Shown here: positions 18,683-27,310 of the stretch, piece after piece
Layout of the letters: every line of letters starts with the position of its first letter
Numbering within the stretch: the stretch's first letter is position 1
NCBI GenBank assembly: GCA_004298155.1
Contig: SCRD01000012.1
Location: forward strand, 186,001-250,000
From: Acidobacteriota bacterium
Lineage (GTDB): Bacteria; Acidobacteriota; Terriglobia; UBA7540
Length of the DNA: 64,000 nucleotides
Direction of reading: 5' to 3'
Notes under the pieces: generated by a model
Databases searched by the model: none
Seen by the model: only the letters and a program-made list of their open reading frames with translations
Told to the model about the DNA's origin: nothing
Made by a program: the position numbers and the translations under genes

Positions 18683-19782
18683 CAACTGCCAGAGCAGAAA
18701 CCGGAACGCCCTCGGAACTTCAGCAGCAGCAGAAGCGCATGTGGGCTGGAGTCTACCGCGGGCAAGGCCGTGTGATAGCTGAAGAAGTTCCGGTACCGGC
18801 AATTGAATCCGGCGAAGTGCTGTTGCGAGTCTGCGCGTGCGGAATCTGCGGGACTGACATTAAGAAGATCAAGCAAGGATTTCTCCCTCCGCCGCAGATA
18901 TTCGGTCACGAGATTGCCGGAACGGTCGAGGCCGTTGGCGATGACGTCCGCAAATGGCGGCCGGGCGATCGGGTACTGACCTTCCACCACATTCCTTGCG
19001 GCGATTGTTTCTATTGCAGGCAGAAACTATATTCGCAATGCCCTACATACAAGAAGGTCGGAGTCACCAGCGGCTTCCGTCCCAGCGGCGGCGGCTTTGC
19101 GGAGTACGTCCGCGTGATGGATTGGATCGCCGAACGCGGGATGATCCATATTCCCCCCGATGTCAGCTTCGAGGAAGCTTCCTTCGTCGAACCAGTCAAT
19201 ACATGCTTGAAGGCAATCTATAAAGCCAGAATCGAGGCACACGATACAGTTCTGGTGATTGGCCAGGGTCCTATCGGCATGCTGTTGATGATGCTGGCGC
19301 GCATCTACGGCGGCAGGGTGATGACAACCGATCCGATGCAGGCGCGCCGGCGGAAGAGCGTCGAACTCGGGGCTGATGAATCCTTTGATCCTGCAGGCGT
19401 GGATCTTCTGGAGGCCATCCGCGAGCGGACTTCGGGGCGCGGTGCAGATGTCGTGCTGGTTGCGGCACCACAGCGGGAACTCCTGGAGCAGGCCCTGACG
19501 CTTAGCCGCCCCGGCGGACGTGTTTTGCTGTTTGCGTATAATGACCCGCTGCTTCGCGTGGAATTCCCTGCCGCAACAGTCGGTATAGAAGAAAAAGAAA
19601 TCCTCGGAAGTTATAGTGCCTCATTTGATCTGCAAGACGAGTCTGCGCGGCTAATTTTTGAACGTGTCCTCCCGGTCCGGGAATTGATATCCCACCGGTT
19701 TCCACTTTCTGAAATTGGACAGGCCTTGGAACTTGCAGCATATCCAACCGAGGAGTCTCTGAAAATCATAGTGGTGCCTTAA
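18679..19782 (+). CDS. zinc-dependent alcohol dehydrogenase (MDR family), hopanoid operon
   Basis: This 367-residue medium-chain dehydrogenase/reductase is of the sorbitol/threonine-dehydrogenase type. Catalytic zinc ligands are Cys57 (CGICGTD), His77-Glu78 (GHE) and Glu171. The structural zinc lobe has Cys107, Cys110, Cys113 and Cys121. The Rossmann motif GQGPIG is at 195-200, with an Asp after strand two (TTDP), which suggests NAD(H). All key residues are intact, so it should be active in polyol/ketose or aldehyde redox chemistry. It overlaps hpnG by 4 bases and the next dehydrogenase by one base, so it is firmly part of the hopanoid operon. A role in reducing or oxidising the ribosyl side chain is inferred; it is not a named Hpn protein I recognise. 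Confidence 0.85.
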   Translation: MTTARAETGTPSELQQQQKRMWAGVYRGQGRVIAEEVPVPAIESGEVLLRVCACGICGTDIKKIKQGFLPPPQIFGHEIAGTVEAVGDDVRKWRPGDRVLTFHHIPCGDCFYCRQKLYSQCPTYKKVGVTSGFRPSGGGFAEYVRVMDWIAERGMIHIPPDVSFEEASFVEPVNTCLKAIYKARIEAHDTVLVIGQGPIGMLLMMLARIYGGRVMTTDPMQARRRKSVELGADESFDPAGVDLLEAIRERTSGRGADVVLVAAPQRELLEQALTLSRPGGRVLLFAYNDPLLRVEFPAATVGIEEKEILGSYSASFDLQDESARLIFERVLPVRELISHRFPLSEIGQALELAAYPTEESLKIIVVP

Positions 19783-20840
19783 TGGAAACTCATCTCAGCG
19801 GCGATATGAACGCCGCAGTGTTATATGGTCGCGAAGACCTGAAAATTGAACGAATCCCGATACCAAACTTCGCTCCGGATGAATTGTTGGTCAGGGTAAA
19901 AGTGGCCCTGACCTGCGGAACGGACTTGAAAGTCTGGCGGCAAGGCTATCATGCCAGGATGATTGTCCCTCCGGCTGTTTTCGGTCACGAACTCTCCGGA
20001 GTTGTCGAAGCCGTTGGAAGGGATGTTGCTAATGGGTTGAAGCCGGGTTCCGCTGTGGTGCCCGCCAATTCCGCTCCCTGCAATAGCTGCGTTTTCTGCC
20101 GCAAGGGCCAGCCGAACCTCTGCAAGTCGCTGCTGTTTAACAATGGCGCCTATGCAGAATACATCCGGATTCCAGGCCGCATCGTTCGGGAAAATACTCT
20201 GGAAATCCCTGCGCACGTTCCGTTCCGGGATGCCGCGCTGGTAGAGCCGCTTGCGTGTATTCTGCGTGGCATCGAAGAGACGGGAATCCAGGCTGGCGAC
20301 GTCACGGTGGTTGTGGGATGCGGCCCCATAGGCCTGAAGTTCATCCGAATTCTTTCCGTCCGGGGCGTACGCGTGATTGCGCTCGGCAAACGGAAGGGCC
20401 AAGTTCGCACCGCGGAAAAGCTCGGGGCCTACGCGGCATTTGACGTCTCACAGATGGATAACCCCGTTTCCGCCGTCCGCCAGCTTACCGATGGCGGCCA
20501 CGGGGCTGATTCAGTAATCGAGGCGGTCGGGAACCCGCAGACATGGGAATGGGCTATCCAGATGGTGCGGCGGGGCGGTGCCGTCAACCTCTTCGGCGGA
20601 TGTCCACGCGGGAGCCATGTGCAGTTTGACCCTTCGGTGCTTCACTATTCGGAAATCACCATACGGTCCACCTTTCACCACACTCCGCAATTCATTCGGA
20701 AGGCTCTGGATGCAGTGGCACGAGGAGAAATCCGTGCCTCTGACTTCGTGACGGGCGAAATCCCGCTTGATGAATTGCCACACTTCTTCGAAAAAATGAA
20801 AAACCGGAACGGCGAGTTAAAAGTGGCAGTTATTCCTTAG
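19782..20840 (+). CDS. second zinc-dependent alcohol dehydrogenase (MDR family), hopanoid operon
   Basis: This 352-residue MDR enzyme is related to but clearly different from the preceding one. Zinc ligands Cys45 (TCGTD), His69-Glu70 (GHE) and Glu155 are present, as is a structural site with Cys100, Cys103, Cys106 and Cys114. The cofactor motif GCGPIG is at 179-184. After strand two the sequence is LGKRKGQ, basic and without an acidic residue, which suggests NADP(H) rather than NAD(H). The start overlaps the previous stop (TAATG). It is the last gene of the operon before a 400-base gap. It probably acts on the same side-chain or head-group intermediate as its partner; the substrate is unproven. 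Confidence 0.85.
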   Translation: METHLSGDMNAAVLYGREDLKIERIPIPNFAPDELLVRVKVALTCGTDLKVWRQGYHARMIVPPAVFGHELSGVVEAVGRDVANGLKPGSAVVPANSAPCNSCVFCRKGQPNLCKSLLFNNGAYAEYIRIPGRIVRENTLEIPAHVPFRDAALVEPLACILRGIEETGIQAGDVTVVVGCGPIGLKFIRILSVRGVRVIALGKRKGQVRTAEKLGAYAAFDVSQMDNPVSAVRQLTDGGHGADSVIEAVGNPQTWEWAIQMVRRGGAVNLFGGCPRGSHVQFDPSVLHYSEITIRSTFHHTPQFIRKALDAVARGEIRASDFVTGEIPLDELPHFFEKMKNRNGELKVAVIP

Positions 20841-21258
20841 ATTTTCTCCGGAATGATCACGAATACGTGGAATTTAGCGCGCAAAACCTATTTGAAAGTG
20901 CCTCGTTTAGAATCTGCACTGACCGTCACCCACCATGCATTCCACCTTCCCGTTCTTGCCTGAATGCATAGAGCCGCTTTAACCTATTAATAATAATTGA
21001 CTTACATAAACTTGCGAACGACTATAAATTGCAATTGACTGCACACTAACATCAGCAATTCCCGTATTGATCATCTGGCGCTTGCCGAAATTGAATTCAG
21101 GATATATCCTAGGACGTAAGTTTTGGAAGGTCACAACTACGGGGAGGCAGCCGGGAGGGGTCCCGCGCAAAGGACCATAAAGATGTGGGGTTGGTACATC
21201 TGCCTGGTCTAGATCTTGAGCGCCCCGGTGAAGACTCATGACTGGAAAGGATGAGAAC
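20841..21258. other. intergenic region with long putative leader
   Basis: About 418 bases lie between the hopanoid operon and the PEGA gene. The first part is AT-rich and may hold a promoter. The later part (21100-21200) is GC-rich with short self-complementary pieces, such as GGGGTCCC around 21156, and could be a structured 5' leader. It does not match a riboswitch class I can verify. Confidence 0.35.
20997..21028 (+). promoter_or_regulatory. weak sigma70-like promoter candidate
   Basis: TTGACT at 20997-21002 and TATAAA at 21023-21028 resemble -35 and -10 boxes, but the spacer is 20 bases, longer than the usual 16-18. If used, the PEGA transcript would have a leader of more than 200 bases. 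Confidence 0.25.
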
Positions 21259-21873
21259 ATGACCCCATTCCGCAGGAAGCTTGAACTTACCATACGAGTC
21301 CAGAGGCTGGAGCGGTTGCAGCCCTTATTGAACCTGCTTTGGCACGCAGCCGAATTATCATTGCTCCTCATTCTGGCGAGCAGTTGTGTCTACGCACAGG
21401 CTGCGGCAGAATACGGCGGAGCGACCTCTGGCATTGCTGGCAGCATAAACGGCAGCAATCTCATGAAGAAGGTTTCAGTTCCCGACTTGGGGAGTAATAG
21501 CACCCAGCCATCGGTCCTCATGAGCCAGCCAACGAACACTTCCGGCGCAAACCCGAATTACATCTTCGACTCCATGAAGCAGGGCTCCGTGGCCGAAAAC
21601 CGCAAGGACCTGGAGCAACGCGCCGGCAAGAATGCGGCTAAGCTCATGCTCCGTTCCTCACCAACCAATGCCGATGTGAAGATTGACGGGAAACCAGTCG
21701 GCAAAACTCCGATATTGCTGGTTGTGTCCCCCGGCCAATATGATGTGGCGATGAACGGGCCTCGAATGGACCACGCAGAGCAGAAAGTTGATCTTCTGCC
21801 GAATGAGACACGAGAGTTCTTACTGCCGCTCAAACAACTTTACCCTACGATAGTCAAGATCCAGCTGCACTAA
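21259..21873 (+). CDS. PEGA-domain protein
   Basis: This 204-residue protein has a hydrophobic segment at about 28-47 (signal or membrane anchor) and a C-terminal PEGA domain at about 130-195, recognised by SSPTNADVKIDGKPVGKTP and the following GQYDV pattern. PEGA domains are small extracytoplasmic beta-sandwiches found in surface proteins. ATG at 21259 is chosen because GGAAAGGA precedes it at good spacing; an ATG at 21238 with a weaker site is possible. It is followed after 30 bases by a coiled-coil membrane protein, so the two are probably one transcription unit. Function is unknown. Confidence 0.75.
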   Translation: MTPFRRKLELTIRVQRLERLQPLLNLLWHAAELSLLLILASSCVYAQAAAEYGGATSGIAGSINGSNLMKKVSVPDLGSNSTQPSVLMSQPTNTSGANPNYIFDSMKQGSVAENRKDLEQRAGKNAAKLMLRSSPTNADVKIDGKPVGKTPILLVVSPGQYDVAMNGPRMDHAEQKVDLLPNETREFLLPLKQLYPTIVKIQLH

Positions 21874-21903
21874 GGCAAAAGCGTAGTTTGCAGGGAGTTA
21901 ATA

Positions 21904-22899
21904 ATGGGCAGTCCAGTTTTTGACAGACAGGTTTTTGTTAAAAGAACAGAGCCCAGGCCGCCAACATCAAGATCTCCTTTGCCCGGAGGCATGGTGCTTT
22001 TGCTCGTTGCGGCCCTTTCCGCCTTCGCCACTTATCGGTACGTGAAGGCAGGCGGAAAAGATCCCTCAAACAGGGCAGATAAAGCCCGCATCGCGGACCT
22101 CCAGACAAAGTTGAAGGCAATGCAGGAGCACGTGGATGAACTTGAAAAACGGCGACACGCAGCGCCTGCTATGCATACCGTCGAAAAAAGAGCGCCCAAC
22201 ACCACCAAGGCCATACCCGCCGGAAGCACATTGCTTGCGGAATCTGCGCCACGACCGGCAGCTCGTGTGAAGAACCAATCTGATCTATCGTCAAAGGCTG
22301 TTGCCGACAACCCAAGCCGTTCCGCGAATGGAATACCCTTATCGCAAAACTCTCCGGTTATGGCGCCCGCCTCGGTAAAAACCTTAGAGCCTGTGACCAA
22401 TGCGGCGGCCTCAAACAGCCAAGCGGCCCCCAGCAAAGAGCTGAATGCAATACAAGGAAATCTGGCAGCCTCTCACGAGGAATGGCGCGCGACGACTGAC
22501 CGTCTGGGCAACGTCGTGGGCGAACTTGATACGCAGCGATCAACAATCCAGCAGACACAGAGTGGCGTCAATTACCTTCTGGAAAGGGTCCAGCGGTCCG
22601 ATGTTTCCTTCACCCTGACAAGAGGATCTGGACTCGAGCGCATTGGACCGATCTCAATGGAGCTTCAATCCACCAGCGAAAAAGACCAGCATTACAGTGT
22701 CCGCATGATAGTGGATGACAAGTCCGTTGTGTTGAAAGATCGAGCTCTGAATGAAATCGTCCAATTCTATACATCGCGAAGCAAGTTCCCCCTCCGGCTG
22801 ATCGTTTCACAGATTGGAAGAGGTGAGGTTTCAGGAACTCTGGCGGTTCCAACGGAATTAAGCCAGGAGATGAATAATACTCACCTTCAGGAAAGATAG
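21904..22899 (+). CDS. hypothetical single-pass membrane protein with coiled coil
   Basis: This 331-residue protein has one membrane helix at about 29-45 and a short basic cytoplasmic N-terminus. A heptad-like stretch follows at about 60-85 (IADLQTKLKAMQEHVDELEK), then a Pro/Ala/Ser-rich linker. A second helical stretch lies at about 180-225 and a beta-rich C-terminal domain at about 230-315. I recognise no family. It follows the PEGA gene by 30 bases in the same direction, which suggests the two proteins work together at the envelope. The start at 21904 has a GGGAG sequence nearby upstream. No catalytic motif is visible. Confidence 0.65.
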   Translation: MGSPVFDRQVFVKRTEPRPPTSRSPLPGGMVLLLVAALSAFATYRYVKAGGKDPSNRADKARIADLQTKLKAMQEHVDELEKRRHAAPAMHTVEKRAPNTTKAIPAGSTLLAESAPRPAARVKNQSDLSSKAVADNPSRSANGIPLSQNSPVMAPASVKTLEPVTNAAASNSQAAPSKELNAIQGNLAASHEEWRATTDRLGNVVGELDTQRSTIQQTQSGVNYLLERVQRSDVSFTLTRGSGLERIGPISMELQSTSEKDQHYSVRMIVDDKSVVLKDRALNEIVQFYTSRSKFPLRLIVSQIGRGEVSGTLAVPTELSQEMNNTHLQER

Positions 22900-23198
22900 G
22901 CTGAACGGCTGTTGCCGGAAGCCGGCCTTTTCAGTATTTTCCAAGTGCGCGCCAGGAGCGTTTCCAGTGTATTCCCTGCTGCCGCATCTTCTATAGTTTG
23001 CTTTCCTGAACCTTTAGAATTCTCCTTGCCAGCTTCCCTCCTCTGCTCTATCTGTTTTACCGTGCCTTTTAACCCCAGGCATTCTCCTTTGACTTCCGTA
23101 CGGGAAATAGCCATAATCGCGGCCTTGGCCTGATTCATCATTCGTCGTGATGACAACCATGCGTTGATGAATTTCCCAGACTGCAGGAGATTTCCGTT
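22900..23198. other. intergenic region upstream of rhamnosidase gene
   Basis: These 299 bases hold the probable promoter of the GH78-like gene and its ribosome-binding site (GCAGGAGA near 23182-23189). A minus-strand open frame of 89 codons across it has no recognisable protein and is not accepted as a gene. Confidence 0.35.
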
Positions 23199-25583
23199 AT
23201 GATCGTGCGCGGTGCCCGAGCATTACTTCTTGTTGCCTTCTTATTGGGTGTCTTCCCTGATGTGATCTCCAGTTCCACGGCATCCAACCCGGCCATCCTC
23301 CATCAACAGTGGACAGCCCAATGGATTGCATGTCCCGGCAGTCCGCGCCGCGAGTTTGGGGTCTACTATTTCCGCAAGGACTTTTCGCTTTCGAGCAGGC
23401 CGCAGCATTTTGTTATCCACGCAAGCGCCGACAATCGCTACCAGCTTTTCGTAAACGGCGCGCGCGTCGCCGTAGGCCCGGCGCGTGGAGATCTATTCCA
23501 CTGGCGGTATGAAACGGTCGACGTTTCCAGCCATCTCCAGACCGGAAGTAACGTTATCGCTGCTATCGTCTGGAACTTTGCCGAGCTTGCTCCCATGGCC
23601 CAAATGAGCCATGAGACCGGGTTGATCGTGCAGGGCGACACTACTCGGGAGTCAGCGGTCAACACGAACGCAAGCTGGAAAGTCATGGAGAGCCACGCTG
23701 TTCAAATGATACCAATCAACCGCAAGACTGTCCCTTTCTATATGGTGGTTGGCCCGGGCATTCGCGTGGATGCATCCCAGGTGCCCTGGGGATGGCAGGA
23801 TGCAGGGTTTGTTGACACATCCTGGAAGCCAGCAGAGGTGCTTGTCGAAGGAGGGCCACGCGGGGTTCAAGACAGCCATTCCCCCTGGATGCTGGTACCG
23901 CGAAATATCCCCATGATGGAGCAGACCCTTCAGCGCCTGGCCAGCGTCAGGCGATCGCAGGGAGTCGAGATCTCGAACAGCTTCCTGCAGGGACGTTCGC
24001 CCGTGAAAATCCCGGCCCACACAACAGCCACGATGCTTTTCGATCAGAGTTTCGAAACAACCGCCTATCCGGAACTTATCGTGAGTGGCGGTAAGGGTTC
24101 GTTGATTACTCTTACTTACGCGGAAGCTCTGTGGAAAGGCCGTGAGAAAGGCAACCGGAATGACATCGAGGGCAAGAAGATGCTGGGGATGGAAGACCAG
24201 TTCCTTCCCGATGGCGCCAGCCAGCGAATGTTCCGGACGCTCTGGTGGCGCACCTACCGTTACGTCCAGCTCGCTGTCACAACCGGTGATGAACCCCTCA
24301 CCCTCGACGACTTTCGCGGGACCTTCACAGCGTATCCCTTCACTGTCCGCGCCGCCTTTGATAGCGGAGATCCGACGCTGGAGAAAATGTGGGTAGTAGG
24401 CTGGCGTACCGCGCGGCTTTGCGCCCACACAACTTATATGGATTGCCCGTATTATGAACGATTGCAGTATGGGGGCGATACGCGCATTCAGATTTTGATT
24501 TCGCTCTATATGACGGGTGACGACCGGCTGGCAAAGAATGCCATCGAATTGCTGAATGAGTCGCGAATTCCTGAAGGCATCACACAAAGTCGCTACCCTT
24601 CGCACCTGCCGCAGTTCATTCCGCCTTTTTCGCTCTTTTGGATCGGCATGATGCACGATCTGTGGTGGTACCACGGGGATTCGGCATTCCTCCAGCAATA
24701 CCTTCCAGGCATGAGGGACGTGCTTGGATGGTTTGAACGGCGAATGAGTCCGTCCGGCCTGCTGGGAAGGCTCGAGTGGTGGAACTTTGTTGACTGGACG
24801 CATCAGTTCAACGCTGGCGTGCCCCCTGAAGAAAGAGACGGGCAGTCTTCGATTCTTACCCTCCAATTCGTTGCGGCGCTCCAAAACGCCGCTGATTTGG
24901 AATCAAGCTACGGCAACAAGTCCTTCGCAGAACAGGACCGGGCATTAGCGGCAAAAATCGCACGCGCCGTTTATGACAGGTGCTGGGACCCCGTGCGCGG
25001 CCTCCTGGCAGATACTCCCGCGCGCAAGGACTTCAGCCAGCATGCCAACATTCTGGGCATCCTCACCAATGCCATCCCTGATCAGGACCAGAAACAAGTG
25101 ATGCAAAAAGTTCTAGCAGATTCCGCATTGACGCAGTGCTCATATTACTTTCGGTTCTACCTGTTCCGCGCCATCAAGCAAGTTGGGATGGGCGATGATT
25201 ATCTCAGCCTGCTTGGGCCGTGGCGACGCATGCTCGACCTTGGCCTGACCACCTGGGCCGAGCAACCTGAACCTGTGCGCTCCGACTGCCACGCCTGGAG
25301 CGCCCATCCGAACTTCGACTTCCTCAACACCGTGGCCGGGGTCGAACCTGCCGCGCCGGGATTCCGCAAGGTTTTGATCCAGCCGTATCTGGGAACGCTG
25401 AACCGCCTTGCGGCCACGGTTCCTGTCCCGCAAGGGAGCGTCGTTGTGAAGTACACACGTCACAATAACCAACTGGCCGCTGACATCACGCTGCCTCAGG
25501 GCCTTACGGGCTGGCTTGTCTGGGGAGGACAAAAGCTGGAACTGCATCCCGGTGAGCAGCACCTGCAGGCTTCAAGACAATAG
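23199..25583 (+). CDS. alpha-L-rhamnosidase-like glycoside hydrolase (GH78-type)
   Basis: This 794-residue protein has a signal peptide (about 1-25). An N-terminal beta-sandwich carries the typical 'ASADNRYQLFVNG..V..GPARGD' carbohydrate-binding pattern (about 70-110). The (alpha/alpha)6 catalytic domain shows DCPYYERLQYGGD at residues 415-427, the equivalent of the GH78 DCPxRxE...GD signature, and a C-terminal beta domain ends with GSVVVKYTRHNN. It likely hydrolyses rhamnosyl or related residues of plant or bacterial polysaccharides outside the cytoplasm. The usual Arg in the DCPxR motif is replaced by Tyr-Tyr, as in some divergent members, so the sugar specificity may differ. It is transcribed alone, after a 299-base gap. 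Confidence 0.82.
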   Translation: MIVRGARALLLVAFLLGVFPDVISSSTASNPAILHQQWTAQWIACPGSPRREFGVYYFRKDFSLSSRPQHFVIHASADNRYQLFVNGARVAVGPARGDLFHWRYETVDVSSHLQTGSNVIAAIVWNFAELAPMAQMSHETGLIVQGDTTRESAVNTNASWKVMESHAVQMIPINRKTVPFYMVVGPGIRVDASQVPWGWQDAGFVDTSWKPAEVLVEGGPRGVQDSHSPWMLVPRNIPMMEQTLQRLASVRRSQGVEISNSFLQGRSPVKIPAHTTATMLFDQSFETTAYPELIVSGGKGSLITLTYAEALWKGREKGNRNDIEGKKMLGMEDQFLPDGASQRMFRTLWWRTYRYVQLAVTTGDEPLTLDDFRGTFTAYPFTVRAAFDSGDPTLEKMWVVGWRTARLCAHTTYMDCPYYERLQYGGDTRIQILISLYMTGDDRLAKNAIELLNESRIPEGITQSRYPSHLPQFIPPFSLFWIGMMHDLWWYHGDSAFLQQYLPGMRDVLGWFERRMSPSGLLGRLEWWNFVDWTHQFNAGVPPEERDGQSSILTLQFVAALQNAADLESSYGNKSFAEQDRALAAKIARAVYDRCWDPVRGLLADTPARKDFSQHANILGILTNAIPDQDQKQVMQKVLADSALTQCSYYFRFYLFRAIKQVGMGDDYLSLLGPWRRMLDLGLTTWAEQPEPVRSDCHAWSAHPNFDFLNTVAGVEPAAPGFRKVLIQPYLGTLNRLAATVPVPQGSVVVKYTRHNNQLAADITLPQGLTGWLVWGGQKLELHPGEQHLQASRQ

Positions 25584-25721
25584 CCTGAATACCGGCGCAG
25601 TCCACTGAGCCGGGGACAAGCAATAGCGGGAGAGTGTTACGCGGAACAATCGCAGGCTTAGACGCGCCCACCCGCGCTTTTCCTGATTCCCTTCCTGGCA
25701 GGCAGGTCCGGGGTGAGCGTT

Positions 25722-25925
25722 CTAACCCCCGGATGGCCGGACGGCAGCCGCCCTGGGCCCTTTGGGGCCGTCCTCGATATCAAACTCCACCGCATCGCCT
25801 TCCTTTAACGTGTCGAAGTTAAGTCCCTGTAGGCTGCTGCGGTGGAAAAAAATCTCACGCCCTTCAGCCGACCGGATAAATCCAAATCCGCGGTCGCGAA
25901 CCACTCGCTTTATTGTTCCTTGCAT
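25722..25925 (-). CDS. cold-shock domain protein (CspA family)
   Basis: This 67-residue single cold-shock domain has RNP1-like RGFGFI and RNP2-like IFFHRS nucleic-acid-binding motifs, and a typical QGTIKRV start and EGDAVEFDIEDGPKGPRA end. It binds single-stranded RNA or DNA as a chaperone. The ATG at 25925 follows GAGGTG on the minus strand; a GTG two codons upstream is possible. It is monocistronic, with about 250 bases of upstream sequence that may hold a structured cold-shock leader. Identity is clear; whether it is cold-induced is not shown. Confidence 0.93.
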   Translation of the reverse strand: MQGTIKRVVRDRGFGFIRSAEGREIFFHRSSLQGLNFDTLKEGDAVEFDIEDGPKGPRAAAVRPSGG

Positions 25926-26173
25926 AGACACCTCGCATGTCGACAGAAGGGCGGCTGCCGCCGGGGCAGGCAGAAGTTTGTTTCTTTTTTGGGAAATGAC
26001 ATTCGGAGAGAAGCTCCCTTTGTCGCATCGGCTTGAATGTACCAGCGCACCAGACGTTTGTCAAACACCCGTATTGCCTTCTCGCGGCGGTCGAATTATG
26101 AGGCACACTGGCCATTACACAATGGGCCTAAAACAGTGGTAGACTTCCCCTAACGCTTCCCAGAGGTGGTCTG

Positions 26174-27310
26174 ATGTCAAAACAAAACCTGTCACGCAGG
26201 AAGTTTCTCCACGGCGTCGCCGCAGGGTCCACCGGGGTTGCCCTGGGGTCAATCCCCTCTTCCGGCGCCCCAACGCCATCTTTTTCCGCCCTCGAACCAG
26301 GCATGCCCGTTACCTCGATTTCTTACCCGATTGCGCAGCCGGGCAGCTCCGTCCCCGCCGGTGAAATCAACATCGTTACCATGTCCAGCATCTCCCAGGC
26401 GCATCAGGAAACGATCCGCGCCCTGTCGCCCGCTATCAACCTGAAACTCTGCAAATCGCGCGACGACTTTCAGCGCGAACTTCCGAAAGCGCACGTCATC
26501 TTTGGGGGATTTTCCAAAGACGATCTCGCGCGCGCCAAACAACTCAAGTGGATCCAGTGGGGCGCGGCGGGCGTCGAGAGCATCATGTGGCCAGAGCTTA
26601 TCAATAGCGATATTGTGCTCACCAACATGCAGCGCATGTTTGCGCCGCCGATATCCGAAACCGTCTTCGCGCTTCTGCTGGCGCTCACGCGAGGCATTGA
26701 CCGCTACACCATGCAGACGCGCGAGCGCAAATGGCAGCCCGTCGGCGGACTGGTCGAGATCAGCGGGAAGACAATGGGGGTTGTTGGCCTCGGCGGAAAC
26801 GGCACCGACACCGCCCACCGCGCCTACTATGGTTTCGGCATGAACGTGCTGGCGGTGGATCCGAAGCCGCTGCCCAAGCCGCATTTTGTTTCGGAACTCC
26901 GTTCGCTTGACTGGTTTCCGCAAATGGTCGCTCGAGTGGACGTTCTGGTCTCTGCTGCGCCTTTGACGCCGGTTTCGCAAAACATGTTCAACGAAGCAGT
27001 CTTCCGGGCCATGAAGCCCACTGCCTATTTCATCAACATTGCCCGCGGCAAGCTGGTGGATACTCCCGCCCTTGTGCGCGCCCTCAACGAGCGCTGGATC
27101 GCGGGGGCAGGGCTTGATGTCGCGTATAAAGAACCGCTGCCGTCGGACGAACCGCTGTGGAACGCCGCCAACGTCATCATTACCTGCCACAGCTCGGGGC
27201 ATTCGCCCCAGACCGAGGGCCGGCTCCTCGCCCTGTTCACTGAAAACATTCGCCGCTATGCCAACGGCCTGCCGCTCCTGAACGTGGTGGACAAGCAGCG
27301 CGGCTACTGA
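26174..27310 (+). CDS. Tat-exported D-2-hydroxyacid dehydrogenase
   Basis: This 378-residue NAD-dependent dehydrogenase of the D-isomer 2-hydroxyacid family carries a twin-arginine signal (LSRRKFLHG, residues 6-14, followed by a hydrophobic stretch). The Rossmann motif is GLGGNG at 205-210. The catalytic triad is complete: Arg291 (IARGKL), Glu320 (YKEPLP) and His339 (CHSSGH). It would interconvert a 2-keto acid and a D-2-hydroxy acid. AGAGGTGG precedes the start. Export of an NAD enzyme implies that the cofactor is loaded before folding-dependent Tat transport. The 3' end overlaps the convergent TPR gene by 7 bases. The substrate is unknown. Confidence 0.88.
   Translation: MSKQNLSRRKFLHGVAAGSTGVALGSIPSSGAPTPSFSALEPGMPVTSISYPIAQPGSSVPAGEINIVTMSSISQAHQETIRALSPAINLKLCKSRDDFQRELPKAHVIFGGFSKDDLARAKQLKWIQWGAAGVESIMWPELINSDIVLTNMQRMFAPPISETVFALLLALTRGIDRYTMQTRERKWQPVGGLVEISGKTMGVVGLGGNGTDTAHRAYYGFGMNVLAVDPKPLPKPHFVSELRSLDWFPQMVARVDVLVSAAPLTPVSQNMFNEAVFRAMKPTAYFINIARGKLVDTPALVRALNERWIAGAGLDVAYKEPLPSDEPLWNAANVIITCHSSGHSPQTEGRLLALFTENIRRYANGLPLLNVVDKQRGY

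Noticed and set aside
20997-21028. Firm promoter call for the PEGA gene
   Set aside because: The two boxes are 20 bases apart, so it is kept only as a weak candidate in the features.
21080-21200. Resemblance to a GEMM (cyclic-di-GMP) riboswitch, with GGACGTAAG and GGCAGCCGGG segments
   Set aside because: The GCAAACC core and the closing-helix complement are missing, so the resemblance is probably chance. A covariance-model search would decide.
22887-23156. 89-codon minus-strand frame upstream of the rhamnosidase gene
   Set aside because: No recognisable domain, and it overlaps the end of the preceding gene; it lies where the next gene's promoter should be.
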